Positions 34,439 through 42,921 of a stretch of DNA of 53,989 nucleotides are shown piece by piece (the first letter of the stretch is position 1; each line of letters begins with the position of its first letter). The position numbers and the translations under genes were made by a program. The stretch is from the NCBI GenBank assembly GCA_009594865.1, contig VOPT01000032.1, positions 1 to 53,989 on the forward strand, in the 5' to 3' direction. The notes under the pieces are model-generated. The model searched no databases, had not been told where the DNA came from, and saw nothing but the letters and a program-made list of their open reading frames with translations. This stretch comes from Nitrospira sp. GTDB lineage: Bacteria; Nitrospirota; Nitrospiria; Nitrospirales; Nitrospiraceae.

Positions 34439-34822
34439 CTAGCCAATGATAGCGTCGGCTTCAATCTCAACCAACATGTCCGGATCGATCAAGCGCTTCA
34501 CCTCCACCATGGTGGTCGCGGGCCTAACCGCCCCGAACACTTCGCCATGTGCGCGACCGACTTCCTGCCATTGATCGATATTGGCCATATAAATGCGCGT
34601 ACGCACCACATCAGAAATTGATGCGCCGGCCTGCACAAGCGCCGCTTCAATCGTCTTCAAGGCCTGAATAGTCTGCGCATAGGGGTCATTCTTTCCCACG
34701 AGCCCTGCTCCTGTCATCGCCGTGGTGCCGGAGACCTGCACGGATTGGCCGACGCGCACTGCCCGCGAATAGCCGATTTTGCCTTCCCAAGGTCCCCCCG
34801 TCGACACGTTCTGCCTCGCCAT
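34439..34822 (-). CDS. RidA (YjgF/YER057c/UK114) family protein
   Basis: The 127-residue protein starts at 34822, where AAAGGAGG gives better spacing than the ATG just before it. RidA hallmarks are QVSGTTAM, YAQTIQALKTIEAALVQAGASISDVVRTRIYMANIDQWQEVGRAH and FGAVRPATTMVEVKRLIDPDMLVEIEADAI, with the conserved Arg that binds the imine carboxylate. It hydrolyses reactive enamines or imines. The gene follows the SDR gene, with repeat copy B between them. Confidence 0.9.
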   Translation of the reverse strand: MARQNVSTGGPWEGKIGYSRAVRVGQSVQVSGTTAMTGAGLVGKNDPYAQTIQALKTIEAALVQAGASISDVVRTRIYMANIDQWQEVGRAHGEVFGAVRPATTMVEVKRLIDPDMLVEIEADAIIG

Positions 34823-34910
34823 CATTCCTCCTTTGATCGGTTGCGGGAAAACTCCAATTTGCACAGCACGCTACGATCAGCTACGTGGCGGGCAGTATCA
34901 GGATAGCACG

Positions 34911-35034
34911 CAGGATGCGCAAAAAGGCCTTCCAGCAAGGCCGTAGCAAATGGAGCGCCGAGGCGTACCCTTTGCGGTACGTTGAGGTGCTGCATGAAGC
35001 GAGAACGCCGCTGGGAGCCGTTTTCCGCATCCTG
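34911..35034. repeat. ~125-bp palindromic dispersed repeat, copy B
   Basis: Perfect 9-bp outer arms are CAGGATGCG (34911-34919) and CGCATCCTG (35026-35034); flanks TAGCA/TGCTA continue the symmetry. Inner hairpin CGTACC-ctttgc-GGTACG and stem GGCCTT..AAGGCC are present. It lies between the SDR stop (35042) and the RidA gene and could separate their mRNAs. Confidence 0.88.
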
Positions 35035-35041
35035 CTACACG

Positions 35042-35782
35042 TTACATCACCAACCCGCCGCCTGCCTGAATCACCTGTCCGGTCAGCCACCGGGCCTGCT
35101 CACTCACCAGAAACGCCACCACATCGGCGATATCAGAGGGATGTCCGAGCCGCTGCGTGGGCGACATCTGCGCACCCATCTGCCGATAGGGCTCCGTCAA
35201 GACTCCGGTGTCCGTAAAGCCAGGCAGCACCGTGTTGACCGTGATCCCTCGAGAGGCCAACTCCTGCGCCAGACCTTTGCCGTACTGTTCCAACGCCGCT
35301 TTGCTCCCCAAGTGTGCGGTGGCACCCGGAAACTTCAGGTGGGTGAGCGCCGACGAAATATTCACGATGCGTCCGCCGTCGCTGAGCACTCGCGCCGCAG
35401 CCTGCATGGCGAAGTAGGGTCCCTTCGCATTCAGCGCGAGAATCGCGTCGAACTCCTCCTCCGTCGTCTCCAATAAGGGGCGGGGAAGAAACCGGCCGGC
35501 ATTATTCACGAGAATATCGAGACGGCTCAATTCGTCCACCGTCTCCCGCACCAACCGCTGAGCCTCGGCCACCCGGCTCATGTCGGCTTGTCGCACCAGG
35601 GCGCGTCCTCCGCTGGCTTCAATGCCTTCCGCCACCTGTGTGGCTTTCTCGGCATTCACGTGGTAGTGGACGATGACGGTCGCGCCGTCACGCGCCAATC
35701 GTTCGGCGATCGCGCGGCCGATCCCGCTGGACGAGCCGGTAACAATGGCGACTTTACCTGTCAACGAATCCATCTTCGACAC
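35042..35782 (-). CDS. Short-chain dehydrogenase/reductase
   Basis: The protein has about 246 residues with a classical SDR layout: cofactor motif TGSSSGIGRAI, structural NNAG, catalytic Ser (NISSALTHLKFPGATAHLGSKAALEQY; the usual YxxxK Tyr position reads HLGSK), and ITVNTVLPGFTDT. The missing catalytic Tyr (AHLGSKAAL where SAYSASKGAL is usual) is a notable change and may alter or abolish activity. The GTG at 35782 (GGAG 5 nt upstream) is a better start than the ATG at 35773. It is divergent from the methyltransferase-like gene. Confidence 0.85.
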   Translation of the reverse strand: MSKMDSLTGKVAIVTGSSSGIGRAIAERLARDGATVIVHYHVNAEKATQVAEGIEASGGRALVRQADMSRVAEAQRLVRETVDELSRLDILVNNAGRFLPRPLLETTEEEFDAILALNAKGPYFAMQAAARVLSDGGRIVNISSALTHLKFPGATAHLGSKAALEQYGKGLAQELASRGITVNTVLPGFTDTGVLTEPYRQMGAQMSPTQRLGHPSDIADVVAFLVSEQARWLTGQVIQAGGGLVM

Positions 35783-35846
35783 GTCTGCTCCATCGCGCTC
35801 CCACCGGCACTCGCCTCCGTCCGGTCGATCTGCTACTGTTCGCCCA

Positions 35847-36530
35847 ATGAGTATTCGCCTGGACCAGACTGTGCCGTTCGGCCGCTCGCTGCGCGAATAT
35901 GAGCTGATGTTCTCACTCAGCGCGGTTGATCGCCGTGGACGTATTCTGGATTGCGCCGCCGGACCCGCCAGCTTCAACGCCGAACTCACAGCAGCAGGCG
36001 GCACCGTCTGTTCGCTCGACCCACTGTATCAATTCACCGGCGTGGAGATCCAACGGCAATTTACTGCAACCCTGGATCACGTCATTGCGCAAGTTCGGAC
36101 AACACCTCAACACTGGGTCTGGAGTCACCATCGCAGTCCGGACGACCTCCGCCGCAACCGGATCACGGTGATGGAGCACTTTCTGTCGGACTACCGGAAT
36201 GGGCGGGGAACATGCCGTTATGTCTGTGGTTCGTTACCGACTCTGCCGTTCGTGCGCGATCAGTTCGACCTCGCGCTCTCGTCTCATTTTCTCTTCCTGT
36301 ACTCCGATCACTTCACGGAGGCTTTCCACCTGGAGGCCATTCGCACTCTTTTACAGGTCGCGCGCGAGGTCAGAATATTTCCGTTGATTGCGCTGAGGGC
36401 GGAGCGGTCGCAGCATCTGAATCCGGTTTGCACGCAATTGCGTCGGGAAGGGTATACCCTGTCGATTGAACGCGTGGAGTATGAGCTCCAACGGGGCGGC
36501 AACGAGATGCTGCGCCTCCGGCGCCCGTGA
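35847..36530 (+). CDS. SAM-dependent methyltransferase-like protein
   Basis: The 227-residue protein starts at 35847. RILDCAAGPASFNAELTAAGGTVCSLDPLYQF is the SAM-binding loop (D-x-x-x-G-P-A-S-F). FDLALSSHFLFLYSDHFTEAFHLEAIRTLLQVAREVRIFPLIAL is the usual class-I MTase C-terminal part. The central section binds an unknown substrate. It shares a 64-bp divergent region with the SDR gene, too short for two separate long promoters. Substrate not identifiable. Confidence 0.75.
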   Translation: MSIRLDQTVPFGRSLREYELMFSLSAVDRRGRILDCAAGPASFNAELTAAGGTVCSLDPLYQFTGVEIQRQFTATLDHVIAQVRTTPQHWVWSHHRSPDDLRRNRITVMEHFLSDYRNGRGTCRYVCGSLPTLPFVRDQFDLALSSHFLFLYSDHFTEAFHLEAIRTLLQVAREVRIFPLIALRAERSQHLNPVCTQLRREGYTLSIERVEYELQRGGNEMLRLRRP

Positions 36531-36552
36531 GAGGCATCGCGTAGAGTGTGCG

Positions 36553-37146
36553 CTATGCGGGCTGACCGGTCCACGTTCCAGAGGAAACGAACGCCGAGAC
36601 CGGTTTCCGCTCCCGGGGCTTCACTTCTCTCTCGCGCAGATAATCCGGCAGCTCGGCTGCATCGCCAGGGTACCCGACGGCAATCATCGCGACCGGCTCA
36701 TGCCCGGCAGGTATGCCGAGGTCTGTACGGGCCTTCTCGATGTCGAACCCCGCCATCTGGTGCGCAACCAATCCCATCGCCGTGGCCTGCAAGCAGAGGC
36801 TGAGCGCGGCCATCCCCGTATCATGCAGCGCGTGACGGTTTGGCGTGCCTTCGTCCTCGAAATTCAGCCGGGCCACGGACAGCATCAATACGGGGGCCCG
36901 AAACACCCATTTCTTATTGCCTTCCTTGAGGCAGGCAAACAGCCGGTCATACGCCGACGCATCGGCCTTCGTGCCGACAATGAAATGCCACGGCTGCTCG
37001 TTGTTCGAAGAGGGTGCCCAGCGGGCCGCTTCAAACAGACTGCTCAACTTCTCCGGCTCGACCATCCGTTCCGAATAGGCCCGCGGGCTCCAGCGACGCC
37101 GCAGCAGATCATGAATGGGGAATTGCGTCTCAGCGGGCTTCTCCAT
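36553..37146 (-). CDS. Nitroreductase-family flavoprotein
   Basis: The 197-residue protein starts at 37146. FMN-site motifs are RRRWSPRAYSERMVEPEKLSSLFEAARWAPSSNNEQPWHFIV, DTGMAALSLCLQATAMGLVAHQM and AMIAVGYPGDAAELPDYLREREVKPRERK. It reduces nitro, quinone or related groups using NAD(P)H. It is last in the adh-osmC-HAD-acetyltransferase-nitroreductase run of minus-strand genes with gaps of 4-18 bp, so this is one operon. The actual substrate is unknown. Confidence 0.92.
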   Translation of the reverse strand: MEKPAETQFPIHDLLRRRWSPRAYSERMVEPEKLSSLFEAARWAPSSNNEQPWHFIVGTKADASAYDRLFACLKEGNKKWVFRAPVLMLSVARLNFEDEGTPNRHALHDTGMAALSLCLQATAMGLVAHQMAGFDIEKARTDLGIPAGHEPVAMIAVGYPGDAAELPDYLREREVKPRERKPVSAFVSSGTWTGQPA

Positions 37147-37164
37147 GAACGATCCTTTCACGAA

Positions 37165-37749
37165 TCATTTTGTGGTCTGAGTGGTTGCGGACAATGCCCG
37201 CACCACGCGGGCCGGATGGCCGGCCACGACACAATCGGCCGGGACCGAATGCACGACGACACTTCCTGCACCCACAACACTGCGGTCACCAATCGTCACA
37301 CCTGGGAGCACCACCGCTCCGCCGCCGATCCACACATCGTTTCCGATGCGGATCGGTCGCGCAGATTCCAGGCCGGACCGGCGCACATCGGCCTCGAGCG
37401 GATGCTGCGCCGTGTAGAGCTGCACGGCGGGACCGATTTGCACGTCATGTCCAATGTCGATAGGCGCACAGTCGAGAAAAATGCAGTGGTAGTTGATGAA
37501 CACGTTTCTGCCGAGGCGGATGTTGTAGCCGTAATCGCACGTGAACTGAGGCATGATGACGGTTCCTTCTCCGACGGAACCGAGTAAATCACGAAGCAGG
37601 GACAGAAGCAGATCAGGCTCACCATCCGAAATAGCATTGTAGCGAGCGAGCAGCATCTGCGCGCGACGGCGATCCAGGGTGAGCTCCGCCGACGACGCGC
37701 GGTACAACTCCCCGGTCAGCATCTTCAGCTTGTCGCGTGGTTCCGTCAT
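37165..37749 (-). CDS. Maltose/galactoside O-acetyltransferase family protein
   Basis: The 194-residue left-handed beta-helix acetyltransferase. The N-terminal Mac domain (EPRDKLKMLTGELYRASSAEL) is followed by hexapeptide repeats and the signature RNVFINYHCIFLDCAPIDIGHDVQIGPAVQLYTAQHPLE (catalytic His in TAQHP), ending GNDVWIGGGAVVLPGVTIG. It acetylates a sugar hydroxyl with acetyl-CoA. It is mid-operon, 18 bp from the next gene. Confidence 0.92.
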   Translation of the reverse strand: MTEPRDKLKMLTGELYRASSAELTLDRRRAQMLLARYNAISDGEPDLLLSLLRDLLGSVGEGTVIMPQFTCDYGYNIRLGRNVFINYHCIFLDCAPIDIGHDVQIGPAVQLYTAQHPLEADVRRSGLESARPIRIGNDVWIGGGAVVLPGVTIGDRSVVGAGSVVVHSVPADCVVAGHPARVVRALSATTQTTK

Positions 37750-37767
37750 CGCTCTACGCGGCGTCTC

Positions 37768-38466
37768 TTACATCAGCGGGTCGGGTCGAACCCCGCATTC
37801 GTCCAGATGACGCAGGAGGTCGGCTGGATCGTTGTAGGTCCGGTATGCGCCCGCCCGTTCCAATTCCTCACGACCGTAGCCGCCCGACAACAGCCCGACC
37901 CCGAGCGCAGAGGCACGGCGTGCAGCCAGCAGGTCCCACACACTGTCTCCGACCACGATGCATTTCGCAATCGGAACCTTGAGCTGCTCGGCAGCCGCCA
38001 GAAACAAATCAGGATCCGGTTTGGCCCGTTTGACCTGATCGCGCGTGACGACCGGCGTGCCGGCAGGCAGCTGCAGCAACTTCAAGGTATGTTGCGCACT
38101 CTGCAGCCGTCCGCTGGTCGCAATGGCGTAGGGCACGCGACCCGCCGTCAGTGCATCCAGCAGATCTTGCGCGCCCGGCAGAATCCGCAACGATGGAGCC
38201 TGTTTCACAAACGCTTCTGCATGGACGCGCTGGATGCGCTCCGCCTCTTCCTTCGAAACCGGCCGACCGGTTTCGCGCAAGAGGGCATGCAACATCAGAC
38301 CGCCGCTCATGCCGATTTGGCGATGAATCCTCCAGACGGGCAATTCGATGCCTGCGGCTTGCGTGGCTTCACGCCAGGCGAGCACATGTTGATACACACT
38401 ATCGACCAACGTGCCGTCCAGGTCGAAGAGAAATGCGAGCGCATCGCGATCGTGCACCATAGCCAT
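37768..38466 (-). CDS. HAD-superfamily hydrolase (phosphatase type)
   Basis: The 232-residue HAD-IA protein has motif I FLFDLDGTLVDS, motif II AIATSGR, motif III K at KRAKPDPDLFLAAAEQL and motif IV VVGDSVWDLLAARRASALGVGLLSGGY. It is similar to phosphoglycolate phosphatase/beta-phosphoglucomutase-like enzymes; the substrate is not determinable. It is 4 bp after osmC. Confidence 0.9.
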   Translation of the reverse strand: MAMVHDRDALAFLFDLDGTLVDSVYQHVLAWREATQAAGIELPVWRIHRQIGMSGGLMLHALLRETGRPVSKEEAERIQRVHAEAFVKQAPSLRILPGAQDLLDALTAGRVPYAIATSGRLQSAQHTLKLLQLPAGTPVVTRDQVKRAKPDPDLFLAAAEQLKVPIAKCIVVGDSVWDLLAARRASALGVGLLSGGYGREELERAGAYRTYNDPADLLRHLDECGVRPDPLM

Positions 38467-38470
38467 ACTG

Positions 38471-38896
38471 TCAGCTCTCCAACTTGGCGTCCATGGTGAT
38501 GGTGGTATTCAAGAGGCGGGAAATGGGGCAGCCGGCTTTAGCCGCCGTGGTCGCTTTCTCCCATGCCGCCGTATCAGCCTTGGGCACTTTGCCCCTCACG
38601 TCCAGATGAATGCCGGTCACCGTCCACCCCGCATCCAGTTTTTCCATCGTGACCGTGGCGGCTGTTGCCAGCTGGTCGGCCACGAGATTGGCCGCGCCCA
38701 ATTGACCTGAAAGCGCCATGGTAAAACACCCGGCATGGGCGGCTGCGATGAGCTCTTCGGGATTCGTCCCTTTACCGTTCTCGAACCTGGTACTGAATGA
38801 ATATTGCGTCCCGGCCAACACACCACTGTCGGTTGAGACCGTCCCCTTGCCGGTTTTGAGATCTCCCTGCCATTGTGCCGACGCATTCCGTTTCAT
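38471..38896 (-). CDS. OsmC-family peroxiredoxin-like protein
   Basis: The 141-residue protein starts at 38896 ([22 protein letters not shown]). The two OsmC thiols lie in [15 protein letters not shown] and [14 protein letters not shown]. It reduces organic hydroperoxides with a dithiol. It sits 14 bp after the zinc alcohol dehydrogenase gene, fitting a stress operon. Confidence 0.93.
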   Translation of the reverse strand: MKRNASAQWQGDLKTGKGTVSTDSGVLAGTQYSFSTRFENGKGTNPEELIAAAHAGCFTMALSGQLGAANLVADQLATAATVTMEKLDAGWTVTGIHLDVRGKVPKADTAAWEKATTAAKAGCPISRLLNTTITMDAKLES

Positions 38897-38910
38897 GAGC
38901 ACCTCCGTTG

Positions 38911-39930
38911 TTAAGGGTTCATCGTCAGGACGGCGCGAAAGCGCGCCTTGCCGCTCATCATCTGCTGATAGGCTTCTTGTGCGCGTGCCAGTGGATACCG
39001 TTCGATCATCGGCCGCACGCCAGTCATGGCGCTGAACCGTAACGTGTCTTCAGAATCCTTCGCCGTGCCGGATGGCCAACCTTGCACAGAGGCGCGTTTG
39101 CCGATCAGCGTGATGGCGTTCACCATGACCGGCTCACCGGGGGCAGCGACGATGAGCAATGTGCCATTCGCACCCAGTCCGTCGACCATCGAGGCGATCG
39201 CCTTGCTGTCCGGCGCGGTCGCAAGAATCACCCTCGCTCCGCCCAGTCGCTGGAGCTCCTCGGCTGGATTCACCACCGCAGCATCGAGGTAGACAGCCGC
39301 CCCAAGCTGACGGGCCAGCGGCTCCTTTTCTTTGCCTCGGCCGATGGCCACAGTCTTCAGTCCCAGCTTCGAGGCATACTGAATGCCGAGATGTCCCAGC
39401 CCACCGATGCCTTGCACCGCGACCAGGTCACCCGCCCGTGCACCACTGTGACGCAAACTGTTGAAGGTGGTAATGCCGGCGCACAGCAGTGGAGCCGCCT
39501 CTTCGAACAACAATTCATCCGGCAGGGCAGCCACGGCCTCCTCCGGCACCACCACGTACTCCGCCCATCCACCGTCGTAACTGATCCCGCAGACCTGGCC
39601 CGAGCGGCACAGAATAAAATCTCCCCGTCGACAGGCATCGCACTCGCCGCAATGGCCTCCGTGCCAACCGACACCGACCCGTTGACCTGGCTTCCAGCTC
39701 GTGACGCCGGATCCCACCTCATCGATGACTCCGGCAATTTCATGCCCGGGGATGCGTGGAAATTGCAGCCCCGGCCAATGCCCTTCTTTCACAAACATGT
39801 CACTGTGACAAATACCGCAGGCCTGAACCTTCACCCGCACCTGACACGGGTGTGGTGTGGGAACCTCGCGTTCGACCAGCTCCCAATCAGCTCCCGGTGC
39901 TGTGGCTTGTATCGCTTTCATACGCGCCAT
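38911..39930 (-). CDS. Zinc-dependent alcohol dehydrogenase
   Basis: The 339-residue MDR protein has catalytic zinc ligands [17 protein letters not shown] and [12 protein letters not shown], structural zinc cysteines in [15 protein letters not shown], and cofactor motif [17 protein letters not shown] with K/R-type NAD(P) choice (GRGKEKE). It resembles AdhP/AdhA-type enzymes that act on primary alcohols or aldehydes. AAAGGG gives a workable spacing to the ATG at 39930. First gene of the five-gene operon. Confidence 0.92.
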   Translation of the reverse strand: MARMKAIQATAPGADWELVEREVPTPHPCQVRVKVQACGICHSDMFVKEGHWPGLQFPRIPGHEIAGVIDEVGSGVTSWKPGQRVGVGWHGGHCGECDACRRGDFILCRSGQVCGISYDGGWAEYVVVPEEAVAALPDELLFEEAAPLLCAGITTFNSLRHSGARAGDLVAVQGIGGLGHLGIQYASKLGLKTVAIGRGKEKEPLARQLGAAVYLDAAVVNPAEELQRLGGARVILATAPDSKAIASMVDGLGANGTLLIVAAPGEPVMVNAITLIGKRASVQGWPSGTAKDSEDTLRFSAMTGVRPMIERYPLARAQEAYQQMMSGKARFRAVLTMNP

Positions 39931-40065
39931 CATGATGCCCTTTCTGAATCGCCCTTCTGTGGCACCGGCGTGGCGCAACCTCTCCCGAGCGGGAAGATTG
40001 CCCACGCCATGTATGCTTCGTGATCACATCCTGTTCGAGAGAGAGAGATTTGATGAACGGCTTCC

Positions 40066-40437
40066 TCACTTCTCGATGTCAAACCCATCGTCTTTCCACC
40101 AGCGCCACCCTCCCTCCAATTCCATGATCGGATAGCCCTGCCCCGCAAACTGCACCGCAGCCGTGGCGGCGAGATGGCAGACTTGTGAATAACAGTAGAG
40201 CACATTGACCTTATCCGTACGGAGGCCTTTGAGGCCCGCCCACTGGTCCTTGGGTAAATTGACCGCCCCGGGAATGTGTCCCTCGGCGTAATCTTCGGCC
40301 GCGCGCACAGCAACCACATTCACTTCCTTATTCTTCATCATCCGCTCCAGTTCGACCGGACCGGTGGTAAAGGCCATTTTCGCCTCGAAGAACTCCTTGG
40401 CTTTGGCCGCGTCGTGAGCCATCACTGGGGTTGCCAT
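40066..40437 (-). CDS. Single-domain rhodanese-like protein
   Basis: The 123-residue protein starts at 40437, where AAGGAGG is 6 nt upstream. Rhodanese landmarks are VNVVAVRAAEDYAEGHIPGAVNLPKDQW and the active loop YCYSQVCHLAATAA, with the first Cys the likely persulfide residue; the usual six-residue loop is one with a second Cys. It carries sulfur or acts as a thiol sensor. It is a separate transcription unit; 40438-40601 holds no gene. Confidence 0.88.
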   Translation of the reverse strand: MATPVMAHDAAKAKEFFEAKMAFTTGPVELERMMKNKEVNVVAVRAAEDYAEGHIPGAVNLPKDQWAGLKGLRTDKVNVLYCYSQVCHLAATAAVQFAGQGYPIMELEGGWRWWKDDGFDIEK

Positions 40438-40601
40438 GGTCATCCTCCTTATGAATCCCTGAGTAGTGGTTATGTATACCCGCGGTCATTGGCACCCCCA
40501 TGGTCCATCGGGATGCCGGACTCGCGTCCCGGGCTCTGACTTCTCACGTTAGAGAGTCTCGTGGCTCTATGCAAGCGCGGATCGCTCGCTTGTGTCGTGA
40601 C

Positions 40602-41756
40602 TCATTGGAATTGCCGTCGAAACCGCCACATGCCGGAACCGAACAACGTCCCGCCCAACAGGAGCATGGCCCCGACGGGCTTCCACAGCAGATCCAGGCC
40701 TGCCCCCTTCAACATCACGCCGTAGGTGATGTCGATGTAGTAGCGGAGAGGGGACAACGTCATGATCGCCTGCACCCATTGGGGCATGGATTCGAAGGGC
40801 GAGGTAATGCCTGACAATAACAGCATCGGGCCGACGACGAAGAGTGCCATCATAGCCACCTGGGCCTGGTTCTTCGCGAGGGTGGCCGCCACCAACCCGA
40901 ATCCGGCGGTGGTGAAGACATGCAACGCGGTCAGCAGAAAAAAGAGCGCCGCCGACCCCTTCATCGGCACGTGAAAGACGGGATGTAATACGCCATACAG
41001 GGCCAATGCCGTCGCGAGGAGAATGACTCCGGACATGGCGAGCACTTTCGAAAACATGATCTGAAACGGAGACACCGGCGACACCAGCAATTGCTCGACC
41101 GTGCCGCGCTCCTTTTCACGCACCAGCGCGGCAGCCGGCAACAACACGGCAAAGAGCGTGATCATACGCAACAGATGCGAAATGGACTGAAACCATCGTT
41201 CGTCTTGGGTAGGGTTGAACCAGACACGATGCGCACTAGACACGAGCGGCCTGCTCGCCTTCGCTCCGGACAGACCGGCAGAGGCGAGAGCCGCCTCGGT
41301 GCCGAACAGGGCGGCAATTCGCACGGTATAGGCAGCGGCGGAAAGCCCCTGGGGAGCATTGGTGGTATCCACAAGCAGCTGAATCGTCGTTCGTTCTCCG
41401 CTCATGAGGGCTTCGTGAAATCGCGGAGGAATGTCCAACACCACCATCGCCCGGCCTTCGTCCAGTTGCCTGAGCCCTTCGCGAGGATCGCTGATCGCTC
41501 CCACCAATGCAAAATAGGGAGGCTGGAACCGATGAATCAGCTCGCGAGAAGAGGGACTCTGATCCTCATCATGCGCCAGCAACTCCGCGTTGGTGAGTTG
41601 CATCGTAATCCCGGCTCCACTGACCAGTACCGAGAGTGAAAATGAATAGATCAGGAACAATAACAGCGGCACATCGCGCCACAGGTGCAAGAGTTCCTTC
41701 CACGTCAGCGCGACGAGGCGTTGTCCCCACGTGGCTACCCCCCGCCCGACCGTCAT
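40602..41756 (-). CDS. ABC exporter permease (ABC-2 type), second subunit
   Basis: The 384-residue protein starts at 41756. One N-terminal helix (VPLLLFLIYSFSLSVLVSG), a large extracytoplasmic region and five C-terminal helices match YhhJ-type ABC-2 permeases. EKERGTVEQLLVSPVSPFQIMFSKV is the conserved cytoplasmic loop that meets the ATPase. It is last in the HlyD-ATPase-permease-permease operon, 10 bp after the first permease. Confidence 0.9.
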   Translation of the reverse strand: MTVGRGVATWGQRLVALTWKELLHLWRDVPLLLFLIYSFSLSVLVSGAGITMQLTNAELLAHDEDQSPSSRELIHRFQPPYFALVGAISDPREGLRQLDEGRAMVVLDIPPRFHEALMSGERTTIQLLVDTTNAPQGLSAAAYTVRIAALFGTEAALASAGLSGAKASRPLVSSAHRVWFNPTQDERWFQSISHLLRMITLFAVLLPAAALVREKERGTVEQLLVSPVSPFQIMFSKVLAMSGVILLATALALYGVLHPVFHVPMKGSAALFFLLTALHVFTTAGFGLVAATLAKNQAQVAMMALFVVGPMLLLSGITSPFESMPQWVQAIMTLSPLRYYIDITYGVMLKGAGLDLLWKPVGAMLLLGGTLFGSGMWRFRRQFQ

Positions 41757-41766
41757 TCCACACCCC

Positions 41767-42921
41767 TCATGTCTTCGGACGCTTGGTAAAAAGGTGATAC
41801 GTGAGTCCCCCCGTCGCGGCGGCAAAGATCGCCAGCGCCAGCAGATCGATCCACAACACGTCCGCGCCGACGCCTTTCAAGAAACTACCTCGCACAATGT
41901 TGGTGAAGTACATGGCCGGAAAGAGGTGCGCCTGGACCTTCGCCCCGCGCGTTAACGAAGCGACGGGCACGAGCAGGCCGGAAAACAAAATGGTCGGAAT
42001 CATCGCCACCACCATCGTGATGATCAGCGCGGCCATTTGCGTTTGCACCAGCAGCGAAATCAGCAGGCCGATTCCCGTGGTACAGCAGACGAAGACCACC
42101 GACGCGAAAAAGAAGAAAAGGAAGTGTCCCTTAAACGGCACCTGAAACAGGCCCACGGCCATCAGCCATAACACGCAGACATTCACGAGGGAAATGAGGA
42201 TGTAGGGGAGCAGCTTTCCGGCGAGAAACTCGGCTCGGCTCACGGTGGAGCTGTAGATATTATAGATCGAACCTGTTTCTTTTTCCCGCACAACCCCCAG
42301 CGCAGTCAGGAGGGGAGACGCGAGCATCAAGGTGAACATGACCAGCGCCGGCACCATGGACCAGGTACTGCGGACTTCCTCGTTGTACAGATAGCGAACC
42401 TCGACGCTCAACGGACGCACGAGGACGCCGGCTTGCTCCTGGGTGAGCCCGCGGGAGCGGCGGAAAAAGTCGATCAACCGATCCTCGGTGAACGCCTGGT
42501 TGATGGCAATAACATACCCCTTGGCGATATCCGTATGGAGAGGAAAGGTCCCGTCGAGCAACGTCTGCACGGCGACCGCTTCGCCTGCGATCAATTGCTC
42601 CTGAAATCGCTCAGGGACGATGATGGCCGCCCGGATTTTTGTTTCGGTCAACAGGCGATCCAGGATGCGTTCGTCGTGTGCATACCCTCGGAACGAAAAG
42701 TACCGCGACTGAATGAACCGCTGGAGATACTCCCGACTGAACTCACTCTGGTCACGATCCATTACGGCAAAGGGAATGTCTTCGACATCCAGATTGAGCC
42801 CGTACCCGAACACCACGAGCCAGAGAGCCGGCAGGAGAAAGGCCAACAGGAGGAACAGCCGGTCTCTGGTGGTTTCTTTCCACTCCTTGAGCGCCACAGC
42901 ACTGATGCGTTGGAGATTCAG
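41767..42921 (-). CDS. ABC exporter permease (ABC-2 type), first subunit, CTG start
   Basis: The permease has about 384 residues with the same layout as its partner: N-terminal helix, long extracytoplasmic domain, EKETGSIYNIYSSTVSRAEFLAGKLLPY loop and C-terminal helices. The first standard start codon is a GTG at 42897, but family members begin eight residues earlier with a NLQRISAVALKEW-like stretch. Here that stretch is in frame from CTG at 42921, which overlaps the ATPase stop as CTGA and follows a G-rich ribosome site. CTG is therefore the likelier start. Confidence 0.85.
   Translation of the reverse strand: MNLQRISAVALKEWKETTRDRLFLLLAFLLPALWLVVFGYGLNLDVEDIPFAVMDRDQSEFSREYLQRFIQSRYFSFRGYAHDERILDRLLTETKIRAAIIVPERFQEQLIAGEAVAVQTLLDGTFPLHTDIAKGYVIAINQAFTEDRLIDFFRRSRGLTQEQAGVLVRPLSVEVRYLYNEEVRSTWSMVPALVMFTLMLASPLLTALGVVREKETGSIYNIYSSTVSRAEFLAGKLLPYILISLVNVCVLWLMAVGLFQVPFKGHFLFFFFASVVFVCCTTGIGLLISLLVQTQMAALIITMVVAMIPTILFSGLLVPVASLTRGAKVQAHLFPAMYFTNIVRGSFLKGVGADVLWIDLLALAIFAAATGGLTYHLFTKRPKT

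Noticed and set aside
36466..37587. 373-codon plus-strand frame over the nitroreductase and acetyltransferase genes
   Set aside because: It is antisense to two well recognised genes and has no recognisable domain.
39082..40023. 313-codon plus-strand frame opposite the alcohol dehydrogenase
   Set aside because: Shadow of a gene with intact zinc and cofactor motifs on the minus strand.
40490..40510. TTGGCACCCCC as a sigma-54 promoter
   Set aside because: The -24 half fits, but no TTGC lies at the required spacing.
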